DNA of 64,000 bases from Pseudomonas graminis (GTDB taxonomy: Bacteria > Pseudomonadota > Gammaproteobacteria > Pseudomonadales > Pseudomonadaceae): positions 124,001-188,000 of the forward strand of contig NZ_SOCR01000010.1 in NCBI RefSeq assembly GCF_004364335.1, written 5' to 3'. Below, piece by piece: positions 52,927-61,119 of this stretch (position 1 is the first letter of the stretch; each line of letters begins with the position of its first letter). Both the position numbers and the translations under genes were made by a program. A model generated the notes under the pieces. It worked only from the letters and a program-made list of their open reading frames with translations, did no database searches and was not told the origin of the DNA.

Positions 52927-53916
52927 ATGGTTTCAGTAAAGCTCCACAGTGGGCAGACATTCAGTGCCGAGCCTGGCGTCTCGTTGCTGGACAGCGCAAA
53001 AGCTGCCGGCATCACGCTTGAGTACAGCTGTCGCACGGGTCGTTGCGGCGTGTGCAAAACCACGGTGCTCAGCGGTGACACTGAGGCCCTCAAAGGAGAG
53101 GCGTCACTGACCGCGGAGGAGATGGCCGCAGGAATGATTCTGACCTGCTGTCGCCGTGCGATAACCGATGTGGAGATAGACGCCGAGGATATCGGTGCGC
53201 TGGGTGACATCGAAGTCAAAACCCTCCCTTGCCGGATTGACACGATTACTCATCTTGCGGACAACGTAGTTGAAGTCATCCTGCGCGTCCCCCCTGCCAG
53301 CAAGCTTCATTACCTGCCTGGTCAGTATCTGGACGTGATCGGGGCGGGCGGCTTGCGTCGCAGTTATTCCATTGCCAATGCCCAGCGCACCGATGGCAAG
53401 CTGGAACTCCAGATCCGGCAAGTCGAGCACGGCTCGATGTCCCGTTACTGGTTCGGCGACGCCAAACCCAATGACCTCCTGCGCCTGGAAGGCCCGCTGG
53501 GTACATTCTGTCTGCGTGACAAGAGCGCTAGCACTCTGATTTTTCTCGCTACCGGTACTGGCATTGCGCCGGTCAAGGCGATGCTCGAGCAGTTACAGGC
53601 CAATCCGGAGCTGGCGGCGGGCAAGAAAATCTTCATCTATTGGGGTGGGCGCAGCCTTACCGATATCTACTGGGCACCTCATCTTGAGGGCCTGAACGCG
53701 GTATTTATTCCTGTGCTCTCACGGCCGGATGCGCAATGGCAGGGCCGAACTGGTTACGTCCAGACCGCTCTGCTTGATGATGGGATCGAACTTGATCATG
53801 CAGTGGTGTATGCCTGCGGATCGGAAAGCATGATCCATTCCGCGCGTGAAGCTCTGAATAGTGCCGGGTTGCCTGTCAAACACTTTTACTCCGATGCATT
53901 CGTGAGTTCGAACTAA
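52927..53916 (+). CDS. ascD: CDP-6-deoxy-delta-3,4-glucoseen reductase (E3; AscD/DdhD type)
   Basis: An iron-sulfur flavoprotein of 329 residues that passes electrons from NADH to the E1 dehydrase (RfbH) for C-3 deoxygenation of CDP-sugars. The plant-ferredoxin-like [2Fe-2S] set is Cys35, Cys40, Cys43 and Cys74 or 75 (YSCRTGRCGVCKT, LTCCRR). The FAD motif is RRSYSIANA and the NAD motif TGTGIAPVKAML. Its length matches known E3 proteins. ATG 52927 is chosen because MVSVKLHSGQ begins the ferredoxin fold. First gene of the rightward operon. Confidence 0.93.
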   Translation: MVSVKLHSGQTFSAEPGVSLLDSAKAAGITLEYSCRTGRCGVCKTTVLSGDTEALKGEASLTAEEMAAGMILTCCRRAITDVEIDAEDIGALGDIEVKTLPCRIDTITHLADNVVEVILRVPPASKLHYLPGQYLDVIGAGGLRRSYSIANAQRTDGKLELQIRQVEHGSMSRYWFGDAKPNDLLRLEGPLGTFCLRDKSASTLIFLATGTGIAPVKAMLEQLQANPELAAGKKIFIYWGGRSLTDIYWAPHLEGLNAVFIPVLSRPDAQWQGRTGYVQTALLDDGIELDHAVVYACGSESMIHSAREALNSAGLPVKHFYSDAFVSSN

Positions 53917-53928
53917 CAAGGAGCGGTT

Positions 53929-54702
53929 ATGAAAGCGGTCATTCTGGCAGGTGGGCTCGGCACGCGTTTAAGCGAAGAGACGGGTACACGGCCCAAGCCA
54001 ATGGTAGAAATCGGCGGCAAGCCGATTCTGTGGCACATCATGAAAATGTACTCCTCCCACGGCATCAATGATTTCATCATTTGCTGTGGCTACAAGGGCT
54101 ACATGATCAAGGAATACTTCGCCAACTACTTCCTGCACACGTCGGACATCACGTTCAACATGCGCGATAACACCATGAAGGTTCACGACCAGCGTGCTGA
54201 AGACTGGAATGTGACGCTGGTCGACACGGGCGAAACGTCGATGACGGGTGGTCGCCTGCGCCGTGTAGCGGATTACGTGCGCGATGATGAGGCTTTTTGC
54301 TTCACCTACGGCGATGGTGTCGGAAGCATGGACATCAGCGCTGCCGTCGCCTTCCATAAGAGTCATGGCAAAGCCGCCACGCTGACCGCCACCTTCCCGC
54401 CAGGCCGCTTTGGCGCACTGGACATCGCCGAAGGCCGGGTGCTGAACTTCAAGGAAAAGCCTAAGGGTGACGGCGCCATGATCAATGGCGGCTTCTTCGT
54501 GCTTTCTCCGCAGGTGCTGGATTACCTGGAAGGCGACAGCACGGTCTGGGAACAAGGTCCGTTGATGAGCCTCGCCGAACAGGGCCAACTGATGGCCTTC
54601 GAACACCCGGGCTTCTGGCAACCGATGGACACCCTGCACGATAAAAATCTGCTCGAGAAATTGTGGCAGAGCGGCGACGCGCCTTGGAAATTCTGGGACT
54701 GA
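53929..54702 (+). CDS. rfbF: RfbF, glucose-1-phosphate cytidylyltransferase
   Basis: Makes CDP-glucose from CTP and glucose 1-phosphate, the entry step to CDP-3,6-dideoxyhexoses. A nucleotidyltransferase of 257 residues with AGGLGTRLSEETGTRPKPM (19 residues) and WHIMKMYSSHGINDF. AAGGAG lies just upstream of ATG 53929. Twelve bases separate it from ascD and eight from rfbG. Confidence 0.96.
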   Translation: MKAVILAGGLGTRLSEETGTRPKPMVEIGGKPILWHIMKMYSSHGINDFIICCGYKGYMIKEYFANYFLHTSDITFNMRDNTMKVHDQRAEDWNVTLVDTGETSMTGGRLRRVADYVRDDEAFCFTYGDGVGSMDISAAVAFHKSHGKAATLTATFPPGRFGALDIAEGRVLNFKEKPKGDGAMINGGFFVLSPQVLDYLEGDSTVWEQGPLMSLAEQGQLMAFEHPGFWQPMDTLHDKNLLEKLWQSGDAPWKFWD

Positions 54703-54710
54703 GAATAACT

Positions 54711-55799
54711 ATGAAAGCTTCTGTCTCCGCTGATTTCTGGAAAGACAAAAAGGTTTTCCTCACCGGCCACACCGGCTTCAAGGGAAGCTGGCTTGCCCTT
54801 TGGTTGCAGGGCATGGGCGCGCATGTGAAAGGCTTTGCCCTGGCGCCGCCCACTACGCCTTCACTGTTCGACCAAGCGCAGGTTGAGCGGGGCATGGAGT
54901 CGCAGATCGGCGACATCCGCGACCTGCAGGCCGTGACCGAAAGCATGGTTGCCTTCAATCCGGACATCCTGATCCACATGGCGGCGCAACCGCTGGTCAG
55001 GCTGTCGTACCGCGAGCCGGTCGAAACCTACGCCACCAACGTCATGGGCACCGTTCATGTGTTGGAGGCCGCGCGCAAATGCCCCGGCCTGCGTGCCATT
55101 GTCAATGTCACCACCGACAAATGTTACGAGAACCAGGAATGGGAATGGGGCTATCGCGAGAGCGAGCCCATGGGTGGCCACGACCCGTACAGCAACAGTA
55201 AAGGTTGTGTGGAGCTGGTCACCAGCGCTTACCGCAACTCGTTCTTTAACACCGAACACTCCGCTGCATTGGCCTCGGCGCGTGCCGGCAATGTCATCGG
55301 CGGTGGCGACTGGGCCGACGACCGGTTAATTCCCGACATCCTGCGTGCTGTCGAACAGGGCAAGCCTGTTGTCGTGCGCAACCCTAAGGCCACCCGTCCT
55401 TGGCAGCACGTACTTGAGCCGCTCAGCGGTTATCTTGTTCTGGCCCAGCACCTATGGGAGCATGGCCAGTCATTCGCTCAGGGCTGGAACTTCGGTCCTC
55501 GCGACGAAGACGCCCAACCTGTCGAATGGATACTCGATCACATGGTGCAGGCGTGGGGAGCTGGCGCTAGCTGGCAGCTTGACAGTGACCCGCAGCCGCA
55601 TGAAGCACGCTATTTGAAACTGGACATATCCAAGGCCCGCGCTCACCTGAAGTGGGAACCAACCTGGGGCCTGGAAACAACGCTGACTCGCATCGTCAAC
55701 TGGCACAGAGCCTGGATGGAGAGTGCCGACATGCATGTCCGTTGCGTAGAAGAAATCAATAGCTACATGGCAGCCATGCCACTGGCGCCTAACCGATAA
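54711..55799 (+). CDS. rfbG: RfbG, CDP-glucose 4,6-dehydratase
   Basis: Converts CDP-glucose to CDP-4-keto-6-deoxyglucose. An SDR protein of 362 residues with LTGHTGFKGSWLALWL, the active-site Thr in VTTDKCYENQEW and Tyr/Lys in DPYSNSKGCVELV. I start at ATG 54711 (MKASVSADFWKDK), eight bases after rfbF; the longer frame from 54663 would overlap rfbF. Confidence 0.96.
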   Translation: MKASVSADFWKDKKVFLTGHTGFKGSWLALWLQGMGAHVKGFALAPPTTPSLFDQAQVERGMESQIGDIRDLQAVTESMVAFNPDILIHMAAQPLVRLSYREPVETYATNVMGTVHVLEAARKCPGLRAIVNVTTDKCYENQEWEWGYRESEPMGGHDPYSNSKGCVELVTSAYRNSFFNTEHSAALASARAGNVIGGGDWADDRLIPDILRAVEQGKPVVVRNPKATRPWQHVLEPLSGYLVLAQHLWEHGQSFAQGWNFGPRDEDAQPVEWILDHMVQAWGAGASWQLDSDPQPHEARYLKLDISKARAHLKWEPTWGLETTLTRIVNWHRAWMESADMHVRCVEEINSYMAAMPLAPNR

Positions 55800-55820
55800 T
55801 TAGCTTGAGCAGGAAATACT

Positions 55821-57134
55821 ATGACCCCCGATATGCTCCGTCAGGAAATCAGCCAGCTCGTTGAGCGCTACGCCCAGGCTGCCTTGGCTGCCAAACCTTT
55901 TGTCGGGGGCGAAACCGTCATCCCTCCGTCGGGCAAGGTAATCGGCGCGCGTGAACTGCAGCTGATGGTTGAGGCTTCGCTGGACGGCTGGCTGACCACT
56001 GGTCGCTTCAACGCTGAATTCGAGAAGAAACTCGCTGCGTTCCTGGGCGTGAACCACCTGCTGACCGTGAACTCCGGTTCTTCGGCCAACCTGGTTGCGT
56101 TCAGCACCCTCACTTCACCGAAACTGGGTGATCGTGCGATCAAGAAGGGCGACGAAGTCATCGGCGTTGCGGCGGGTTTCCCGACCACCGTCAACCCGAT
56201 TGTTCAGTTCGGCGCGATCCCTGTGTTCGTCGACGTGGAAATGAACACCCACAACATCAATGCAGACTTGATCGAAGCGGCCATCACGCCTAAGACCAAG
56301 GCCATCATGCTCGCCCACACCTTGGGTAACCCGTTCAATCTGGGCAAGGTGAAAGCGCTGTGCGAAAAGTACAACCTGTGGCTGGTCGAAGATTGCTGCG
56401 ACGCGCTGGGTGCGACTTACGACGGCAAGATGGTCGGCACCTTTGGCGACATCGGCACGCTCAGCTTCTACCCGGCCCACCACATCACCATGGGTGAAGG
56501 CGGCGCGGTGTTCACAAACGACGCCCAACTGCGAATGATCGCTGAATCGTTCCGTGACTGGGGCCGTGATTGCTACTGCGCACCAGGCTGCGACGACACG
56601 TGTGGCAACCGTTTCGGGCAGCAGTTCGGCAGCCTGCCACAGGGTTACGATCACAAGTACGTGTATGCGCACTTGGGCTACAACCTGAAGATCACCGACA
56701 TGCAAGCTGCCTGCGGCCTGGCCCAGCTCGACCGCGCGGCGGAGTTCATCGCAACCCGCAAGCGCAACTTCCAGCTGCTGAAAGAGCGTCTGTCCAGCCT
56801 GAGCGACTTCCTGGAAATCGCCGAGCCTACGCCTAACAGCGATCCTTCCTGGTTCGGCTTCCCGGTCACTCTCAAAGAGTCGTCCGGCGTCAAGCGTGTG
56901 GATCTGCTGAAGTTCCTGGATCAGAACAAGATCGGCACCCGTCTGCTGTTCGCAGGCAACCTGACTCGCCAACCGTATTTCCATGGCGTTGAGCACCGCG
57001 TAGTGGGCGAACTGACCAATACCGACCGTACGATGAACCAGACTTTCTGGCTGGGCGTGCAACCGGCGCTGGGTCAGGAGCAGTTCGACTACGTTGGTGA
57101 AAAACTGGAAGAGTTCTTCGGGATCGGTTTCTAA
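55821..57134 (+). CDS. rfbH: RfbH, CDP-4-keto-6-deoxyglucose 3-dehydrase (E1)
   Basis: A PMP- and [2Fe-2S]-dependent dehydrase of 437 residues that removes the C-3 hydroxyl, working with the E3 reductase. The PLP lysine of aminotransferases is replaced by His220 in SFYPAHHITMGEGGAV, the key mark of E1. The iron-sulfur cysteines are in DCYCAPGCDDTCGNRFG (Cys251, 253, 257, 261). It lies 21 bases after rfbG and three before the ThDP enzyme gene. Confidence 0.97.
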   Translation: MTPDMLRQEISQLVERYAQAALAAKPFVGGETVIPPSGKVIGARELQLMVEASLDGWLTTGRFNAEFEKKLAAFLGVNHLLTVNSGSSANLVAFSTLTSPKLGDRAIKKGDEVIGVAAGFPTTVNPIVQFGAIPVFVDVEMNTHNINADLIEAAITPKTKAIMLAHTLGNPFNLGKVKALCEKYNLWLVEDCCDALGATYDGKMVGTFGDIGTLSFYPAHHITMGEGGAVFTNDAQLRMIAESFRDWGRDCYCAPGCDDTCGNRFGQQFGSLPQGYDHKYVYAHLGYNLKITDMQAACGLAQLDRAAEFIATRKRNFQLLKERLSSLSDFLEIAEPTPNSDPSWFGFPVTLKESSGVKRVDLLKFLDQNKIGTRLLFAGNLTRQPYFHGVEHRVVGELTNTDRTMNQTFWLGVQPALGQEQFDYVGEKLEEFFGIGF

Positions 57135-57137
57135 CTT

Positions 57138-58853
57138 ATGAAAGCATCGGATGCAGTAGCCAAGGTTCTGGCGGACACTCAAGTCCTCTACGGTTTCGAG
57201 CTCATCGGTGGAATGATTGCCCACTTGGTGGACAGTATTAACTTGCTCGGCAAGACCAAGTTGGTATCCATGCACCATGAGCAAGGCGCCGCCTTCGCTG
57301 CATCCGCCGTCGCACGCGCGACGAATCACAAAGTGATGGGCGTGGCACTGGGCACAAGCGGCCCGGGTGCCACTAACCTGATCACAGGAATTGCAGACTG
57401 CTGGTTGGACAGCCATCCGTGCCTGTTCCTGACCGGCCAGGTCAACACCCATGAGCTGAAGGGCGAACGGGCTATCCGCCAGCAGGGTTTCCAGGAACTG
57501 GACAGCGTCGCCTTGGTGAGCAGCATCACCAAGTACGCTCACCAGGTCACCCATGTTGACGAACTGATTCCCTGCTTGCTCAAGGCGATCACAACCGCCC
57601 GCGAAGGCCGGCCAGGGCCCGTGCTTCTGGACATTCCCATGGACGTTCAGCGCGCCGAAGTTGACGACGCTGTGCTTGAGGAATTGCTGAACGCGTGGGC
57701 TCGTGAGTCGGACGTTGCGCCGGCGCAGAAAGACTCGCATGCGGACGTCTGGGCGTTGTTGGAAAAAGCTCAGAAGCCGCTATTCCTGATCGGTGGCGGT
57801 GCCGTGAATACGCCTCAGTTCAGCCAATGGTTGAGCGAGGTCCGTAGACTGGGCATCCCTCACGTTGCGAGCCTGAAGGGCGCCGAGAAGGTGCCCGCCA
57901 GCGAGCACTACATCGGGATGCTCGGTGCTTACGGGACGAGGGCGGCCAACTATGCCGTGCAGCATTGCGACCTGCTGATTGTGTTCGGGAGTCGCATGGA
58001 CGTCCGTCAAACCGGCGCCAAGCCCGAAACCTTCGCGCAACACGCGCACATTGTGCAGTTCGATCTGGACGCCGCTCAACTGGACAACAGGGTGAAGGCG
58101 CAACAGTCGATCAATGCCGACCTTGAAGCGGTGTTTGCTTCCTTCCTGGCTCGCGCTCCGATGCTGCCGCCCTCGCCGCCGTCCTGGCATGCAAGTCTGG
58201 CGCAGGTATTCGAGCAATCGTTCAAGGACGAGTACACCGATTGGAGTTTCAGCCCTTTCGCTTTGTTCGGTGCCCTCAACGAATTGACCGAAGGCCGGGC
58301 GCTCGACTACGTGGCCGATGTAGGCAATAACCAGATGTGGGCGGCGCACACCTTGCGCCTGAACCCCGGTCAAGCCATGCACCACTCCGGCGGTCTCGGC
58401 ACAATGGGTTTTGCCATTCCGGCGGCAGTGGGCGCCTGCGTTGCAGGTGGCAAGCCAGTGGTGGTCATTACCGGCGACGGCGGGGCCCAGCTGAATATCC
58501 AGGAGCTGGACATCATTGCCCGTGAGCGGCTGCCTATCCTGACCGTGGTCTTGAACAACCACTCGTTGGGCATGGTGCGCGGTTTTCAGGAAATGTATTT
58601 CGAGGGTCGTAACTCCTCGACTTACTGGGATGGCTATACCTCGCAATTCAAGGCCCTGGGCGAAGCCTACGGCATTGATTCGCGCAGCGTAATCAACCTG
58701 GAGGCGTTCAAGTCTGCGGTCGTGGAATTCCTGGCAGACGGTAAGCCGATGCTTATCGAAGTGTTAATGCCAGACGCCCGCGAATGCCGACCGCGCCTTG
58801 AGTTCGGCCGTCCTATCCACGAGCAGTCGCCGTTGCTGGACATGGGTCAATGA
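57138..58853 (+). CDS. yerE: YerE-like ThDP- and flavin-type enzyme, branch-forming C2 transferase
   Basis: An acetolactate-synthase-like enzyme of 571 residues. The cofactor Glu is Glu48 in SMHHEQGAAFAASA; the ThDP-Mg motif starts ITGDGGAQLNIQELDI and ends at VVLNNHSLG. Placement directly after rfbFGH and the E3 gene points to YerE of Yersinia pseudotuberculosis, which adds an acetyl unit from pyruvate to C-4 of CDP-3,6-dideoxy-4-keto-glucose. An isolated housekeeping AHAS is unlikely, since no ilvN subunit follows. The substrate call is by context. The stop overlaps the next start (ATGA). Confidence 0.8.
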   Translation: MKASDAVAKVLADTQVLYGFELIGGMIAHLVDSINLLGKTKLVSMHHEQGAAFAASAVARATNHKVMGVALGTSGPGATNLITGIADCWLDSHPCLFLTGQVNTHELKGERAIRQQGFQELDSVALVSSITKYAHQVTHVDELIPCLLKAITTAREGRPGPVLLDIPMDVQRAEVDDAVLEELLNAWARESDVAPAQKDSHADVWALLEKAQKPLFLIGGGAVNTPQFSQWLSEVRRLGIPHVASLKGAEKVPASEHYIGMLGAYGTRAANYAVQHCDLLIVFGSRMDVRQTGAKPETFAQHAHIVQFDLDAAQLDNRVKAQQSINADLEAVFASFLARAPMLPPSPPSWHASLAQVFEQSFKDEYTDWSFSPFALFGALNELTEGRALDYVADVGNNQMWAAHTLRLNPGQAMHHSGGLGTMGFAIPAAVGACVAGGKPVVVITGDGGAQLNIQELDIIARERLPILTVVLNNHSLGMVRGFQEMYFEGRNSSTYWDGYTSQFKALGEAYGIDSRSVINLEAFKSAVVEFLADGKPMLIEVLMPDARECRPRLEFGRPIHEQSPLLDMGQ

Positions 58854-59785
58854 AGGTTGCCATCCTTGGAGCCAGCAGCCACATCGCCAAGGACCTGATA
58901 GCCAGTCTCGCTCAATCCACGGCGTACACATGCACGCTGTTTGTGCGTACGCCCGCCACCCTGGACGCAGGCGTTCAAACGATCGCGGCACGCGAGGGCT
59001 TTCCGGTTCTCGACTACGCCGCTTTCGATGACAGCGGCGAGTTCGATGCGATCATCAACTTCGTTGGTGTAGGCGATCCGGCGCGGGCCGTACAAATGGG
59101 CCAGGCGATCTTCAGCGTCACGGAGCAATACGACAATCTGGCCCTGGCCTACTTGCGTAGCCACCCTGCCTGCAAATACATCTACCTGAGCAGCGGCGCC
59201 GCCTACGGCGCCAACTTCTCAGCGCCGATCACTGGCGACTCGGCTGCCGTGTTCCCCATCAACGCGCTGCAGCCGCAGCACTGGTATGGCGCGGCCAAGT
59301 TTCAGGCAGAATGTCGCCACCGCGCGCTGCCGGAAGCGGCCATCACCGATGTGCGAGTCTTCAGCTACTTCAGCCATCGCCAGTCGTGCGAGGCGCGGTT
59401 CTTCCTGAGTGACATCCTGCGGTCCCTGCATACGGGCACCGTGCTGGAAGTCGCGCCCGATGACATGCTTCGCGATTACCTCACGCCTGCAGACTTCATG
59501 CAGTTGATCGACCGTGTTTTGCAGGCACCTCCCGGTAACGATGCAGTGGACTGCTACAGCCTTGCGCCGGTGGGCAAGTTCGAATTGCTGGCAGCGGTGA
59601 GCGAGGAGTTCGGTCTGAAGTTTACGGTTGCCGGTGAGCAGGCGCGGGTCAATGCTACGGGACCCAAAGCTCATTACTATTCGCACAATCGCAGGGCTGA
59701 GCAGTTGTTCGGCTATGTCCCCGGCGATTCATCGCTGAGCGGCGTGTTGCGCGAAATCAGGCAGGCGCTGCATGCAAGAGACTGA
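58850..59785 (+). CDS. SDR-family reductase, YerF-like
   Basis: A protein of 311 residues with a Rossmann start (KVAILGASSHIAKDLIASLA), Ser in YLSSGAAYGA and the Tyr/Lys pair in HWYGAAKFQAEC, so the extended-SDR catalytic set is complete. By position it would be YerF, which reduces the side-chain ketone made by YerE to a 1-hydroxyethyl group, yielding CDP-yersiniose. I cannot confirm the stereochemistry or rule out an epimerase. Start overlaps yerE by four bases and its end overlaps gtrA. Confidence 0.72.
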   Translation: MKVAILGASSHIAKDLIASLAQSTAYTCTLFVRTPATLDAGVQTIAAREGFPVLDYAAFDDSGEFDAIINFVGVGDPARAVQMGQAIFSVTEQYDNLALAYLRSHPACKYIYLSSGAAYGANFSAPITGDSAAVFPINALQPQHWYGAAKFQAECRHRALPEAAITDVRVFSYFSHRQSCEARFFLSDILRSLHTGTVLEVAPDDMLRDYLTPADFMQLIDRVLQAPPGNDAVDCYSLAPVGKFELLAAVSEEFGLKFTVAGEQARVNATGPKAHYYSHNRRAEQLFGYVPGDSSLSGVLREIRQALHARD

Positions 59786-60176
59786 AAAAGCGTGGCCACG
59801 GCTTCACGCGCTTCTCAAGATAAAACTGGTCCGGTTTGCGTTGGTGGGGATGTTGAACGCGGCGTTCGGCTACGGCTGCTTTGCGGGCTTTCTCTACCTC
59901 GGTCTGCATTACAGCATGGCATTGCTGTTCGCCACGATCCTGGGCGTATTGTTCAACTTCAAGAGCACTGGCGCCCTAGTGTTCGGTTCGAAGAACAACA
60001 AACTCATTTTTCGTTTCGTGGCCGGCTACGCCGTTGTCTACGCAGCCAACGTGGCCGGGATCGCTGCGCTGAAGTTGCTGGGCGTAAACCCCTACTTAGC
60101 CGGCATCGCTCTGATCGTGCCCATGGCTTTACTCTCATTCGTCATTAATAACAGGTATGTTTTCAATTATGCGTAA
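59772..60176 (+). CDS. gtrA: GtrA family membrane protein, putative lipid-linked sugar flippase
   Basis: A small protein of 134 residues with four membrane segments and the GtrA start pattern VRFALVGMLNAAFGYGCFAG; it ends FVINNRYVFNYA. GtrA proteins are thought to flip undecaprenyl-phosphate-linked sugars. It overlaps the upstream reductase by 14 bases and the downstream GT2 gene by 8, so it is part of the same operon. Confidence 0.9.
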   Translation: MQETEKAWPRLHALLKIKLVRFALVGMLNAAFGYGCFAGFLYLGLHYSMALLFATILGVLFNFKSTGALVFGSKNNKLIFRFVAGYAVVYAANVAGIAALKLLGVNPYLAGIALIVPMALLSFVINNRYVFNYA

Positions 60177-61101
60177 GCTCATCAGCATAGTGACCCCTTG
60201 CTACAACGAAGAAGCCAATATTGATGAGCTGCACCAGCGCATCGTCGAGGTGATGTCGCGCCTTGACTACGATTACGAACATATCTTCATTGATAACTGC
60301 TCGACCGATAACAGCATCGTGAAGTTGCGCGCACTTGCGGCGCAGGACAACCGGGTCAAGTTGATCCTTAACGCCCGAAACTTCGGTCATATCCGCTCGC
60401 CCTACTACGCCCTGCTGCAGGCTCGGGGCGACGCGGCCGTGCTGATCGCCTCCGACCTTCAAGACCCGCCCGAGATGATCGAAGAGTTCGTGAAGAAGTG
60501 GGAGGAGGGCTTCAAGACCGTGATGGCAGTGAAGCCAGAGAGCGAAGAGTCTCGCCTGATGTTCATCGCACGCCGCGCCTACTACCGCTTCGTGACCCGC
60601 ATCTCCGAAGTCCCGCTGGTGCAGAACGCAACAGGCGCGGGCCTGTTTGATCGTGCGGTCCTGGACATTCTCAAGAAGATTGACGACCCGTATCCGTACT
60701 TCCGTGGTCTGCTGTGTGAAATCGGCTTCCCGATTGCCACCGTGCCGTTCAAGCAACCACGGCGCCTGCGCGGCATCACCAGCAACAACTTCTATACCTT
60801 GTATGACATTGCCATGCTGGGTATCACCAACCATTCCAAAGTGCCGCTTCGGCTCATGGTAATGGGGGGAGCCTTGCTTGCAGGATTAAGCCTGTTGGCA
60901 GCGTTTGGTTTCCTGATCGCCAAGCTCGTGTTCTGGAACTCATTCCAGGTGGGTATCGCTCCTCTGCTCATTTCATTGTTCTTCTTCAGTTCGGTTCAGA
61001 TTTTGTTCCTGGGGATGCTGGGTGAGTATCTGGGTTCGGTTCATACCAAAATTCGCAATATGCCGCTCGTGGTTGAAAGCGAACGCGTAAATTTTGACTA
61101 A
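60169..61101 (+). CDS. gtrB: GtrB-like glycosyltransferase family 2, polyprenyl-phosphate type
   Basis: A GT-A enzyme of 310 residues that would load a sugar onto undecaprenyl phosphate. It starts RKLISIVTPCYNEEANIDEL, has the DXD-like site in IASDLQDPPEMI, and two C-terminal membrane segments (MVMGGALLAGLSLLAAFGFL). I choose ATG 60169; an ATG at 60157 would add four residues. Known GtrB enzymes use UDP-glucose, but in this operon a CDP-sugar donor is possible. Confidence 0.88.
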   Translation: MRKLISIVTPCYNEEANIDELHQRIVEVMSRLDYDYEHIFIDNCSTDNSIVKLRALAAQDNRVKLILNARNFGHIRSPYYALLQARGDAAVLIASDLQDPPEMIEEFVKKWEEGFKTVMAVKPESEESRLMFIARRAYYRFVTRISEVPLVQNATGAGLFDRAVLDILKKIDDPYPYFRGLLCEIGFPIATVPFKQPRRLRGITSNNFYTLYDIAMLGITNHSKVPLRLMVMGGALLAGLSLLAAFGFLIAKLVFWNSFQVGIAPLLISLFFFSSVQILFLGMLGEYLGSVHTKIRNMPLVVESERVNFD

Positions 61102-61119
61102 CCAATCCGAGCAAAGACT

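Noticed and set aside
56115..57740. 541-codon minus-strand frame across rfbH and yerE
   Set aside because: High-GC shadow frame. The plus-strand genes carry all catalytic motifs, and the antisense product has no recognisable domain.
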